Shown piece by piece: positions 1 to 8,556 of a DNA stretch of 64,000 nt (position 1 is its first letter; every line of letters begins with the position of its first letter). The notes under the pieces were generated by a model, which saw only the letters and a list, made by a program, of their open reading frames with translations, ran no database searches and had not been told where the DNA came from. A program made the translations under genes and the position numbers. The stretch is from UBA4427 sp045106235 (GTDB taxonomy: Bacteria; Myxococcota_A; UBA9160; UBA4427), in the NCBI GenBank assembly GCA_045106235.1, contig JBGCEJ010000013.1:1-64000 (forward strand). The letters are read 5' to 3'.

Positions 1-116
1 GTGCGTTCGAAAGCGGCGGCCGGGCGCTCCGCCTGAATCGCCACCGGGACGAAAACAAAGGCAGCAAAGACCAGAACGGAAGAAAGCGCGATGAGTCGAG
101 CGATGCGAGAAATCAT
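1..116 (-). CDS. N-terminus of a secreted or membrane protein (cut by window edge)
   Basis: An ATG at 116 on the minus strand opens a frame that runs off the start of the window. The 38 visible residues begin MISRIARLIALSSVLVF and show a basic n-region, a hydrophobic stretch of about 17 residues and a possible Ala-type cleavage site near 'IQAERPAA', so this is a signal peptide or an N-terminal membrane anchor. It lies 10 nt downstream of the small hydrophobic ORF at 127-222 and reads in the same direction as the hydrolase genes before it, so it is probably the next member of that operon. No function can be given because the mature part is missing. Confidence 0.55.
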   Translation of the reverse strand, partial: MISRIARLIALSSVLVFAAFVFVPVAIQAERPAAAFER

Positions 117-126
117 GGTGCAGAGC

Positions 127-222
127 TTAGGACGGGAGAGCCACCTCGGCCGCTCGATTCACCGCATGAATCAGGCCGCGAATCACAGCGAGAATCACGG
201 CCCCAATCACCGCGCCAATCAC
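127..222 (-). CDS. Candidate 31-residue hydrophobic micro-protein
   Basis: A 32-codon frame starts with GTG at 222-220, whose last two bases overlap the TGA stop of the upstream hydrolase (GTGA overlap, typical of translational coupling), and ends with TAA at 127-129. The product is a four-residue periodic helix, VIGAVIGAVILAVIRGLIHAV in outline, with small residues at every fourth position, then a short polar tail ending in Pro-Ser. It would make one amphipathic or membrane-spanning helix. At DNA level it is a 12-bp repeat (see repeat entry). The coupling geometry and the clean stop just before the next ATG (116) favour a real gene; the repetitive composition and tiny size leave open a chance frame. 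No family is recognised. Confidence 0.4.
   Translation of the reverse strand: MIGAVIGAVILAVIRGLIHAVNRAAEVALPS
157..222. repeat. 12-bp periodic repeat, about six units
   Basis: The hexamer AATCAC (plus strand) recurs at exactly 12-bp steps: 157 (ATTCAC), 169 (AATCAG), 181, 193, 205 and 217, separated by variable GC-rich hexamers. On the minus strand the period of four codons gives the V-I-x-A/G helix described for the micro-ORF at 127-222. The invariant half unit with free spacers points to repeat expansion followed by drift, or to selection on the encoded helix. Confidence 0.8.
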
Positions 223-1253
223 CTCGAAAAGAGGACGACCTCGTCGTAACGGGGCAGCGTCAAGAAGCGCATCTCGGGCAGCGACGCGGCTTTCGTCTCC
301 AAATAGGCCCGGGTCTCGTCGGTCCCGCCGGAGAGGGCGGAAGCGACACGGACGGTGCCCCGGAAAGGCCCTTCGATGGGCGCGGTCAGATCGTCCCAGT
401 GGATGAGGAAAAGGCGCTCCGGGTGGATCCGCGTCACGGTTTCACGCCAGTAGGCCTCCCGGTATTCGGCGCTCTGCGTGCCGAGGCCCCCGATGCCGAG
501 AAAGACCAGATCAGCGGATAGCCCAGCGAATGCCCCCTCCTCAAAGCCAGCGCTCGCTTGAATCAGAAAACTCCCCCGCGGATGCTCGACATGAATCGCG
601 TAGGGCTGGCCGACGCGGTAGTCGAAGGCGCCGACCGGCGGCACAAGCGGCGCTTCGATGCGGGGATTCGCGAGCGCCTTCTCGCGCATCTCGGGATCGG
701 CGAACTCGAAATGCCGCGTCTCAACCAGCGTGACCTTGAAAGCCCCCAGCTGAAAAGCCTCTCGGTCCCCGGCCACCCGAATCTGAGACTCCGGCAAGCC
801 CCAGCCCCGCCCGATATTCGCGGTGGACTCGGAGCCAATCAGTAAAGCCCCCGTTCGCCGCGCGACTTCTGGCGCGTCCATCGCGTGATCGAAATGGGAA
901 TGAACCGGGATCACCGCGGCGAGTCTCGCATCCGACCCAACGAGACCGTTGCGCTCAAGCCCGCGCGCAATCGCAGCCACGTCGGGCTCGATCGTCCCGC
1001 TGACGAGGGAAAGCGGCCCGACGCGCGTGAACCAACCGTCGACCATCCAGGCCGTCTCGCCATCCGAGAAGAGCAGCGTCGAGGTCCCCGTAAAACGGAC
1101 CGTGACCGCGCCTTTCGGAATCGAGAGATCGCCCGCAACGGCCCAGGCTGGATCCACCGGGACCGGTGCATAGGTTTTGAACAAGTACCAAAAAGAAACC
1201 GCGAGCCCGACGATGAAGATCGTCAAGCTCGCGGTCAAAATTCTTCTCATCAT
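219..1253 (-). CDS. Metallo-beta-lactamase-fold hydrolase, membrane-anchored
   Basis: A 344-residue MBL-fold protein. It carries the metal-binding signature HSHFDHAMD at about residues 118-126, an upstream beta-strand motif with 'TGTSTLLFSDGETAWMVDGW', and a later 'IHWDDL' histidine. An N-terminal hydrophobic helix (about residues 4-22) predicts a signal anchor or signal peptide, so it acts outside the cytoplasm. I chose the ATG at 1253 (Met-Met-Arg-Arg) because the longer open frame runs into the preceding gene; the second ATG at 1250 is equally possible. It lies 16 nt behind the PEP-CTERM esterase gene and overlaps the micro-ORF downstream. Substrate unknown; the family includes lactonases, phosphodiesterases and L-ascorbate-lactonase-like enzymes. 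Confidence 0.8.
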   Translation of the reverse strand: MMRRILTASLTIFIVGLAVSFWYLFKTYAPVPVDPAWAVAGDLSIPKGAVTVRFTGTSTLLFSDGETAWMVDGWFTRVGPLSLVSGTIEPDVAAIARGLERNGLVGSDARLAAVIPVHSHFDHAMDAPEVARRTGALLIGSESTANIGRGWGLPESQIRVAGDREAFQLGAFKVTLVETRHFEFADPEMREKALANPRIEAPLVPPVGAFDYRVGQPYAIHVEHPRGSFLIQASAGFEEGAFAGLSADLVFLGIGGLGTQSAEYREAYWRETVTRIHPERLFLIHWDDLTAPIEGPFRGTVRVASALSGGTDETRAYLETKAASLPEMRFLTLPRYDEVVLFSR

Positions 1254-1269
1254 GATGAGAAGCGTAGCG

Positions 1270-2268
1270 CTATGCCTGCTGGCGTCGCCCCGAGGCCAGT
1301 CCCGCAAGACCGAGCATCATGAGGAGACCCGTACCCGGCTCGGGCACCACCGTGACGAGCTCGGCGCCCAGCACCTGGAGCAGCTGCGTCGTCGGATGCA
1401 CCGTGTCGAAGAAAGCGTAGTTCGTGCAGGTCGGCGCGTCGGCCGTACCGACACACGCGTCCGTGAGGTTGATCCCGACCGGGAGTCCAAATGCAGCCGG
1501 ATTGGCCTGGACCTGATCGAAGAAACTAATCGTGTCGAAGAAGGTCACGTCGCCCGGGAGCGCCGCCTGGATCGCCGCATTCATATCTTCCGAGGCTTGC
1601 CGACCGTCGACCGGTGCCGTTCCACCCAGAGCCAGAATCTCCGGGATGCCGCCCACGTCGCCGACGCCCGTGAACAGGATGTTCTGTGCGCCTGCGAGCT
1701 GAAGGAAGCTCACGGCCGAGCTAATCGCCGTCACGGCATCGTCGATGATGCCCTGACGCGCCGCGCCGGTGAGACCATTAATCACGATATCGCGCACGTC
1801 ATTGCCGCCGACATTGATCATGATCAGCGCGTTCGGGTCGATCCCGCCGCCACCGAGCGTCGTCGTGTAGGAGATGACCTGGTTCACGACATCCGGAAGG
1901 AAGTCGCCATCATCGCGGGCGCGCGCGCCGCCGAAGGAATAGTTGTCGCCGCCGAAGATCGAACCGACCGCGTTCGTGCCTTCGATTTCGTTGTTCAGGA
2001 CATCGGCCGGATTGATCCCATTCGTGAAGCGACCACCGAAATAGCCAGCGCCGGCGGGCGCCGGATCCGGGAAGCCCGCGCCAACAACCGCGGCCTGGGT
2101 ATTGCCCGTGTCGACGATGCTATCGCCGAACACGATCAGGTTGCTGAAATCGAGCGCGCTGGCGCTCGCCGAGAACAGAAGAGGGGTAACGAGACCGGCC
2201 ACGAGCGTGGCGGCCGAAAGGCCCGACCGAGACATACGTCGATCGGCGGACAAATTGCTGCGAATCAT
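1270..2268 (-). CDS. PEP-CTERM GDSL/SGNH esterase
   Basis: A 332-residue secreted GDSL lipase/esterase. The nucleophile block VFGDSIVDTGN lies at about residues 47-56 (Ser50), a 'GGND' oxyanion block follows mid-protein, and the Asp-His pair sits in 'FFDTVHPTT' near the C-terminus. After a signal peptide ending near 'ASASA', the protein closes with the PEP-CTERM sorting tripartite signal: 'VPEPGTG', a hydrophobic helix and 'GRRQQA'. This predicts exosortase-dependent transfer to the surface or exopolysaccharide. The ATG at 2268 is chosen because AAGGAG stands 8 nt upstream; a longer frame from 2286 lacks this. First gene of a minus-strand group with the MBL hydrolase. No exosortase gene is in the window. 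Confidence 0.88.
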   Translation of the reverse strand: MIRSNLSADRRMSRSGLSAATLVAGLVTPLLFSASASALDFSNLIVFGDSIVDTGNTQAAVVGAGFPDPAPAGAGYFGGRFTNGINPADVLNNEIEGTNAVGSIFGGDNYSFGGARARDDGDFLPDVVNQVISYTTTLGGGGIDPNALIMINVGGNDVRDIVINGLTGAARQGIIDDAVTAISSAVSFLQLAGAQNILFTGVGDVGGIPEILALGGTAPVDGRQASEDMNAAIQAALPGDVTFFDTISFFDQVQANPAAFGLPVGINLTDACVGTADAPTCTNYAFFDTVHPTTQLLQVLGAELVTVVPEPGTGLLMMLGLAGLASGRRQQA

Positions 2269-2468
2269 CAAAATGCTCCTTCCCAAGGGCAGTACCGAAT
2301 GCGCAACGCACCGGCAGATGGTCCATTTCTACTACATCTGAGGGAACACGTGTTCACCTCTTTCACCAGCTGACGCGACTTTCGGTCAGCTCGCGCCTCT
2401 CCCCGCGCGCCGCATGCGAAAGATCGCTCGGACGACCCCCAAGGCGAGGCCGTAGCGATGATCTCGCC

Positions 2469-2474
2469 TATCCT
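2469..2474 (+). promoter_or_regulatory. Possible -10 hexamer of a leaderless transcript
   Basis: TATCCT ends exactly 6 nt before the ATG of the site-2 protease gene, which has no Shine-Dalgarno sequence. If it is a -10 element, transcription would start at the A of the ATG. No convincing -35 is visible. Similar TAnnnT hexamers precede other genes without ribosome-binding sites in this window. Confidence 0.35.
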
Positions 2475-2480
2475 CGGCAC

Positions 2481-3194
2481 ATGATTGACCCGATCGAGGC
2501 CATCGCCTTCTACGCCGTATTCGTCTTTGCCGTCACTGTCCACGAAGCCTCCCACGCCTGGGCCGCCATGATCGGCGGCGACCTCACCGCGTATCACGGC
2601 GGGCAGGTCTCGCTGGACCCGATCCCGCACATGAAGCGCGAGACCTTCGGCATGGTCATTCTTCCTGTTCTGACTCTCGCCACGATGGGCTGGCCCATGG
2701 GCTACGCCAGCGCACCCTATAGCGTGGCCTGGGCGCAGCAATATCCCCGGCGCGCCGCGTGGATGGCGCTCGCGGGGCCGGCCTCCAACCTTGCTCTCGC
2801 CGTGATCGCCGCCGTGATTGTCCGCGTCGGCGTCGGCATGGGAACCTTCGAGGCCCCGATGTCGATCGGCTTCCGCCAGGTCACGACCGCGATTTCCGCT
2901 GGGAGCGAGCCCGGCGGACTCGCCGCCGCGTTTGCCATGCTGCTCAGCCTTTTCTTCTCCATGAACCTGCTGCTCTTCCTTCTGAACATGATTCCGTTCC
3001 CACCCCTCGATGGCGCAGGCGCCCTGCCCCTCCTCCTCCCCGAGAGCTGGGTCGAGCGCTATCAGGATTTCGCGCGGAACCCCATGTTCTCTCTGATCGG
3101 ATTGATCCTGATGTGGAACTTGATCGGGGAGATCTTCTATCCCGTGTTCTATGCCGCGGTGGGACTGCTCTATCCCGGCGTGACATACGGGTAG
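2481..3194 (+). CDS. Site-2 protease family (M50) membrane metalloprotease
   Basis: A 237-residue polytopic protein of the M50 family. The zinc site HEASH is at residues 21-25 in the first membrane segment and the third ligand motif, NMIPFPPLDG, lies at about residues 170-180, matching the NxxPxxxLDG pattern of small rhomboid-unlike S2P proteins. Several hydrophobic helices surround these motifs and there is no PDZ or CBS domain, so it is the minimal YwhC-like type. Such enzymes cut membrane-spanning substrates, often anti-sigma factors or signal-peptide remnants. It is divergent from the esterase gene (212 nt apart) and convergent with the giant FG-GAP gene. No ribosome-binding site is seen; see the -10-like hexamer just upstream. 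Confidence 0.88.
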   Translation: MIDPIEAIAFYAVFVFAVTVHEASHAWAAMIGGDLTAYHGGQVSLDPIPHMKRETFGMVILPVLTLATMGWPMGYASAPYSVAWAQQYPRRAAWMALAGPASNLALAVIAAVIVRVGVGMGTFEAPMSIGFRQVTTAISAGSEPGGLAAAFAMLLSLFFSMNLLLFLLNMIPFPPLDGAGALPLLLPESWVERYQDFARNPMFSLIGLILMWNLIGEIFYPVFYAAVGLLYPGVTYG

Positions 3195-3229
3195 ATCGAG
3201 ACCTCGGGTGACTTAACGTCGCTGCATAA

Positions 3230-3280
3230 CAAAGACCCCCGCACCTCAGAAATCCAATCTGGATTCCCGGGATGCGGGGG
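3230..3280 (-). terminator. Rho-independent-like terminator of the FG-GAP gene
   Basis: CCCCCGCA at 3236-3243 pairs with TGCGGGGG at 3273-3280, and an inner AATCC/GGATT stem (3251-3255 with 3261-3265) extends the hairpin. Read on the minus strand the stem is followed by a T-rich run (TCTTTGTTAT), so it serves the minus-strand gene ending at 3362; there is no T-run for the plus strand. Confidence 0.65.
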
Positions 3281-3361
3281 CGATGCGAAGTCCGAACCGA
3301 TTCAATGATCCGGCTCGGACCCGCGGGCGTCAGCTACAGATCGAGCGTCACTCCCAAAACA

Positions 3362-6300
3362 TCACTCTTCACAGCCTGGCTGACCGAGGCAAGTGAAAGC
3401 TGAGGGCCCAGGGACCCCCGGATAGAGTCCGAGGAAAATCCCGAAGTCATCCGCAGACACATGCCCATTCGGACTGAAGTCGGCGGCCGAGTTGAACGCT
3501 GGATCGCCGACTGCAGCTCCGAAGGTTCCGAGGAACAAACCAAAGTCGCTGGCCGTGACCGCGCCATTGCCATCAAGATCCCCGTCGCAGAGGTTCCCGA
3601 AACCATCTCCGTCCACATCCAGCTGATCCTGATTCGGCGTCTCTTGGCAGTTGTCGATCACGTCGGGAACGTTGTCTCCGTCCGCGTCAGGCGGACCCGA
3701 AAGAGAACGTTCGGGTAAGAGCGTCGACGCAAGATTCCAACCATTCGATTCCAAGAGGAGAGAGGGATAGTTTACGTCTGCGAAATTCCCGACATGTAGG
3801 TCGGCGAGACTCCACGAAGCACCGCCCCCCATAAGACCACCGGGAAACCACTCAACCGGCGGATCGAAGCCCTCTCCATTGGACCGCGCAAGCATCCAAG
3901 TCGAGTCGTAGTACCGATTCCAAAAGAGAAAATCGGTCATCCCGTCGCCATCGAAATCGGCGAAGAAGCGACTGCGCTCCTCCCCAGACCCCGTGACAAT
4001 CCCAGGCCCGTCTGCCGCCGCGAGCCAAACCGTAGGCGCCCCGAAGGCCTCTCCTGAAGACAGAGCGACCTCCCAATTCAGATGGGGATGCCCACCGGAC
4101 CGAAGGTAATCAGGGAAACCGTCACCGTTAAAGTCGGCAACTGCTTGCGTCTGCTCGGCCGCGATAAACGTCTCATTGACGTCAGGCTCAAACCAACGGG
4201 TTGGCTGAAGAAAACCATCTCCCGTCGACAGGGCCACATACCAGCCGCGCTCATAGGTCACGGACAGTGAGAGGTAGTACATGTAGTCCGCATTGCCGTC
4301 GCCATCGATATCCTTAACGAACGCATGATCTTCGTTGAAATGACTACAGAACGTCCAATCATGTTCAATGAAGCTCGATAGCCATCGAGTTGGAGTACCA
4401 AAACCATTCCCATTGGACAGAGCGACGAACCATCCTTCGCCTTCACCGCCAAGGCCGTTCAAGAACATGAGATCGGCTTGATCGTCGTGGTTGAAGTCGG
4501 CGATGTAGCTGAGATTCGTGTTCGAGTTGTAGCCTGGGCCCAACCAAAGACTCGGTGTCCCAAATCCATTGCCGTTCGACAGCGCGACCCATTCTCCATC
4601 GTCGTACCAAATCAGGTCCGCCTGACCGTCGCTATTGAAGTCGGCGATACGCGGGTCGACCGGGTCGCCTGAAAAGCCAAGCCAAACGCTTGAAGAGCCG
4701 AAGCCAGTGCCGTCAGACAAGGCAACTCTGGCGCCCCCTCCATCAAACCAAAGGAGGTCATCCAAATCGTCCGCGTTGAAGTCGCCAACGAATTGGAGGT
4801 CCGGATCGGAAGGCAGCAGCCCATCATGCGGCCAGGGGCCTCCTTCGGCAATCGGAGGGACACCGATCGTTCGCAGGAAGTCTCGATGACCGGCGATCAC
4901 CGTGATCTTATTTTCCCAAACGTTCGTTCCCCCTAGCTCCTCGGGATCAAGCGCAAGGCTGAAACCGTAGGCACTGAATCCGGCTGCGGTACTGCATCCG
5001 GCTTCCGAGGCGTTTATCGCGAGGTCAGCATTCGCAATCTTGATGGCATAGCCATCAACGAAAAGGCCGACTTCAACTGATTCAGGCAGCCCATCAACAC
5101 ACGCCCAGCCTTCGACCGTGTACTCCCCATTTGCGGCGTAGTAGGCGCGCTCGACCTCGCCCTTGATCTCCGGCGAATCTTCGTTGCGCAACGAAGCCAC
5201 GACCGTGAACTCTTCGTTGATCTGAAGGGTCAGCGTCGCATACTCGGTAATCAGCGTGGGATCATTCGGCCCAGAGATCACTTGGGGATCAGACTCGTCG
5301 TAGACGATCGAAATATGATCCCCCTCTTGTGGGTTCAAGAGCCGGTCGCTGATCAAGTCGGAATAATCAGTCCCGGCGATCTCAATACTCGCCGGCAGAG
5401 TCCCGAGTCCAGGCAGAAGAGCGAGAAAAACCTCACCCGCCTGCTCACCGAAGGATTCGGCGAGCTCGTCCTCGAGAGTTCCTTCGATATCGATCAGTTC
5501 CTCAAGGAGCTCCTCGGGGAGGATCACGAGCTGCTCTGGCAGCCCGTTAATCCCAATCCCGTCGAGATAGAGATCGACTTCCTCCAGGTAGTCGTCAATG
5601 TCCCCGCCCGTCGACTCATCGATCGCCCCAATCAGCTGCGGCGCGAACTGTGCTCCCAGCAGGAGCTGCGGGATCGGGCCGAAGCCCCCGAACATCGTCG
5701 CGAAGTTAAAGGCGCTGGTGAAGATCGCATTCGCAACGTAGTACTCGTTATCATCGATATCCTGATGCACCTCATGCGCCAAGCCGAGCATTTCGTTTTC
5801 GTCGAAATCCGGAGTTACGCCGGGAACGCCGAGGGGGCCGAACTTCCCAAAGACTCCCACGTTCTTGAAGTCCGTCGACGTCTTCCGACGCGCATTCGAC
5901 GTGCCCTCGGGTTTGAGATCCGCTCGCACTTTAAAATGGTCGAGCAGAATCGAAAAATCAAAGGTCAACTCTCCCTCTTCCCCATTCGCGCCTTCGGGCC
6001 CTCTGACCGCAACCGCATCCACCGAAATGATTCGATCGAGTGTGAATTTAAAGTTCCGCAGCCTGTGATCCTGAAGGATCGCTACTGCCTTGAACTCCTT
6101 CCGAAGTTCATTTGAGAGCTCCGTCTCCACGGAGTCAAGCGTCGCGCTGAGTCGGTCACCGACTTCGACCGCAGTCTCGACGCCCGTCTCAATCTTCGGG
6201 GGCAGCGTCACGCCGTCTTCGACCACCGTCACGGTGACTTCCGTCAGGCGCTGAGAGAGCGTGTCGGGCTGCGGGCACGTACCACATGAGCCCCCGCATC

Positions 6301-7231
6301 CATCATCGCCGCACACTCTTCCTTCACAGCTCGGAGTACAGGTTCCCGCCTCCGGCAGACATGTGCTGAGTTCGGAGACCATAAAGCCACCCATCCCTGC
6401 GCCTTCGCAGGACGCGCCGTCTTCACTCTCAAGCTTGATCTTGATGATGTCGCCCTCGCTCATGCCCATATACCGAAAGGTGTACATGTCCGTCTGCCCG
6501 TCGAAATCCAGGTATGTCTGAGCACATTCAGGGCTCTCATCCCCCGGCGCGCAGGAAAGCCCAGCAGGCTGAGGCTCTATGCTCTGCCTGGCCGAGTCGC
6601 TTCGCGCTTCGAGCCTCACGTTCGGGTTGTATTTCCCATTCGTGTTGTCTGTGATGATGTTTAGACAGAAGCCATGCAAGTTCTCTGAGTTGATCCGAAG
6701 CCGATTAACAGAGTTATTCGGATCTCCGCAGGCAGCCAGGTCGTAGGTCGTCCCCGAGAGCCCTTGCTCTTCGGTTCCGTCGGGAAGGAGAATCGTGAAG
6801 CTGTCCCAACCGGGCTCTCCACCCGCGGTCCGCACGCCCTTGATCTCGTGGTTGAGATCGCCCGGAGCCCCTTCACCGCCGGCATCGGGAGAAAATGTCC
6901 GGCCTACGAAATCGACCGGCGTATGATGCGAGAAGTTTCCGAAATCGGGAGTGTGCTCAACGCAGCCTTCGCAGTCGGTGCGCTTTAGAAATTCGTCTTC
7001 TTCATGAAGAGAACCGAATGCGGGGAAGTAGCGAAGATGGGCTCCGAGTCCCGGAGCCGTGAAATCGGTCTGCTCGGTCTTTTCAAAAAACTCAATTGTT
7101 TGCAGCCTTGGCGGCACCGTCGGAAGAACTCCGATCGAACTCGACTCTTGCGCGAATGCGGCGCTTGCGGTGACGAGCGACAAGCCCGCAACGCAAATCA
7201 GCGAAGCCATCGCTCCTAATATTCTCAACAT
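3362..7231 (-). CDS. Giant secreted FG-GAP / thrombospondin type 3 surface protein
   Basis: A 1,289-residue exported protein. After a signal peptide ending in 'ASAAFAQ' come a lectin-like or GEVED-like N-terminal region with many Asp/Asn residues, a Cys-rich segment containing CGDDGCGGSCGTC (about residue 310), an acidic middle part, then at least six FG-GAP/VCBS calcium repeats of the type DFNxDGxxDLLW spaced about 45-60 residues, and a thrombospondin type 3 segment (DADGDNVPDVIDNC, DVDGDGFGNLCDGD). It ends with two EF-hand-like dockerin motifs (VTASDFGLFLGTFG and VSADDFGIFLGLY). The Cys-rich motif is frequent in Myxococcota surface proteins. The ATG at 7231 is chosen because AGGAGGT lies about 8 nt upstream; the longer frame to 7276 does not have this. 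A role in calcium-dependent adhesion or matrix binding is inference. Confidence 0.85.
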   Translation of the reverse strand: MLRILGAMASLICVAGLSLVTASAAFAQESSSIGVLPTVPPRLQTIEFFEKTEQTDFTAPGLGAHLRYFPAFGSLHEEDEFLKRTDCEGCVEHTPDFGNFSHHTPVDFVGRTFSPDAGGEGAPGDLNHEIKGVRTAGGEPGWDSFTILLPDGTEEQGLSGTTYDLAACGDPNNSVNRLRINSENLHGFCLNIITDNTNGKYNPNVRLEARSDSARQSIEPQPAGLSCAPGDESPECAQTYLDFDGQTDMYTFRYMGMSEGDIIKIKLESEDGASCEGAGMGGFMVSELSTCLPEAGTCTPSCEGRVCGDDGCGGSCGTCPQPDTLSQRLTEVTVTVVEDGVTLPPKIETGVETAVEVGDRLSATLDSVETELSNELRKEFKAVAILQDHRLRNFKFTLDRIISVDAVAVRGPEGANGEEGELTFDFSILLDHFKVRADLKPEGTSNARRKTSTDFKNVGVFGKFGPLGVPGVTPDFDENEMLGLAHEVHQDIDDNEYYVANAIFTSAFNFATMFGGFGPIPQLLLGAQFAPQLIGAIDESTGGDIDDYLEEVDLYLDGIGINGLPEQLVILPEELLEELIDIEGTLEDELAESFGEQAGEVFLALLPGLGTLPASIEIAGTDYSDLISDRLLNPQEGDHISIVYDESDPQVISGPNDPTLITEYATLTLQINEEFTVVASLRNEDSPEIKGEVERAYYAANGEYTVEGWACVDGLPESVEVGLFVDGYAIKIANADLAINASEAGCSTAAGFSAYGFSLALDPEELGGTNVWENKITVIAGHRDFLRTIGVPPIAEGGPWPHDGLLPSDPDLQFVGDFNADDLDDLLWFDGGGARVALSDGTGFGSSSVWLGFSGDPVDPRIADFNSDGQADLIWYDDGEWVALSNGNGFGTPSLWLGPGYNSNTNLSYIADFNHDDQADLMFLNGLGGEGEGWFVALSNGNGFGTPTRWLSSFIEHDWTFCSHFNEDHAFVKDIDGDGNADYMYYLSLSVTYERGWYVALSTGDGFLQPTRWFEPDVNETFIAAEQTQAVADFNGDGFPDYLRSGGHPHLNWEVALSSGEAFGAPTVWLAAADGPGIVTGSGEERSRFFADFDGDGMTDFLFWNRYYDSTWMLARSNGEGFDPPVEWFPGGLMGGGASWSLADLHVGNFADVNYPSLLLESNGWNLASTLLPERSLSGPPDADGDNVPDVIDNCQETPNQDQLDVDGDGFGNLCDGDLDGNGAVTASDFGLFLGTFGAAVGDPAFNSAADFSPNGHVSADDFGIFLGLYPGVPGPSAFTCLGQPGCEE

Positions 7232-7402
7232 GACAAAGGACCTCCTACAAACCTCAAAAAGAAACGCCCGACGCATCGCAAAGCCAGCAAAGGAAGAACC
7301 TTCACCACGACATGCCGCTGTATTTCTTTATGAGCGCGTCCCTGCATTCGAACAATGACGGAGCGGGCCAAGGTCGATGACAGTTCGGGCCAGAGGCGAA
7401 GG

Positions 7403-8374
7403 TTATTCCTTCGAGGAGACCATTTGGCCGGGGGGAACGCCGGTCCAGCGCTTAAACGCACGGCGAAAGGCGCTCGGTTCGGAATAGCCGAGCTGCGCGG
7501 AGACGTTCTCGACCGAAGTGCCAGACGCAAGCGACTGGATCGCGATTTTGCATCTTTGGTCGTCACGGATTTGCTGAAAGGTCGTCTCTTCCCTTCACAG
7601 TCGACGCTTCAAGGTGCGCGGGCTCAAGCCAACGCGCTTCGCGATCAATGAGATTGAGGCGTCGCGCTCGTTCCCTTCGAGGCTTTTCGCGATCTCGTGG
7701 CGAACACGCTCTGCCAGCTTCGGCGATTCCGAAGGACCCGGCGAAAAACTCCCCAGCACCGGCTCGCCGAACATCTCCATCATCTCTTTCAAGAGTTCGA
7801 CGGATCGCTCGACATGCTGGTTCGAAGCCTCGAGGTCCTCTTCGTCCTTCTCGAGGTTGAAACCGTAGGTCGCCTCCCTGCCGCTCGCAGTCATATCGAG
7901 GTCCACGGCGAGGGTTCCCGATTTCATTGGAATGGCCTTCAGGCCGCCTTTCATGAGATGAAAGAAGGCCTCGCAGTCTCGGTAGCCCGGCAGGATTTCC
8001 AGATGCTGGCCATAGGTCCCATCTTCGAAGTCGACTTCGGTCCCCTGCACGCAGCGGAAGACCATTGGCCCCACCCAGCGCGCACCGAGAAGAAAAACGG
8101 CGCGATGGCTCGAGAAGGAACTTAGAATCCAACTGATCCCACGAATGCTCGCCACGCCTTCGCCCAGCAGCTCCTCAAGCGCAGCGTTTCCACCTAAGCG
8201 ATCGCTGCATCGCTCTATGAGCGTTGCGAAATCATCCCAACTCATTCGCTCTCGCGAAGAGCGGCAATCGCGCGGACCGGGAGAGAGCCCTTCAAAGAGC
8301 GCATCCACGTTGTCCGTAAATTCCGGAAGTCGTCCAGCGATCAAGCGAACGACAATCGACGAAACCTCACTCAA
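7403..8374 (-). pseudogene. AraC-family regulator interrupted by an in-frame TGA
   Basis: The frame starts with TTG at 8374 (AGGGGGA lies just upstream) and encodes a 259-residue ligand-sensing N-terminal region running into the first helix-turn-helix of an AraC domain, 'RVGLSPRTLKRRL', where a TGA at 7597-7595 stops it. Translation in the same frame past the stop gives 'REETTFQQIRDDQR', then the second AraC helix-turn-helix ('VENVSAQLGYSEPSAFRRAFKRWTG') and a natural TAA at 7403. The TGA stands where relatives have a residue such as Arg, so one C-to-T change (CGA to TGA) explains it. Without the second half the protein should not bind DNA normally. It may be a pseudogene, a sequencing error, or a read-through gene; other genes here use TGA as a normal stop. 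Confidence 0.75.
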
Positions 8375-8556
8375 ACCTGATCCCCCTACAGCAACCCAGC
8401 TCTCCTCAAGGCGGAGCCGGATTCAAACTGCATCGTATCAGTGTCGAAGATCAGTTTTCGATCAATTTCAGAATCAGCGAAAGACCAACGGGGAATCAGA
8501 CGAGCCTCAAGCGAGGATCAACGGCGGATCTAGAGCTGTCGTCTCAGGAGGAGTTT

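Noticed and set aside
1177..2373. 398-residue open frame on the plus strand over the GDSL gene
   Set aside because: It is antisense to a protein with a full catalytic and PEP-CTERM signature, and its product is Arg/Asp-rich with no recognisable domain: a GC-rich shadow frame.
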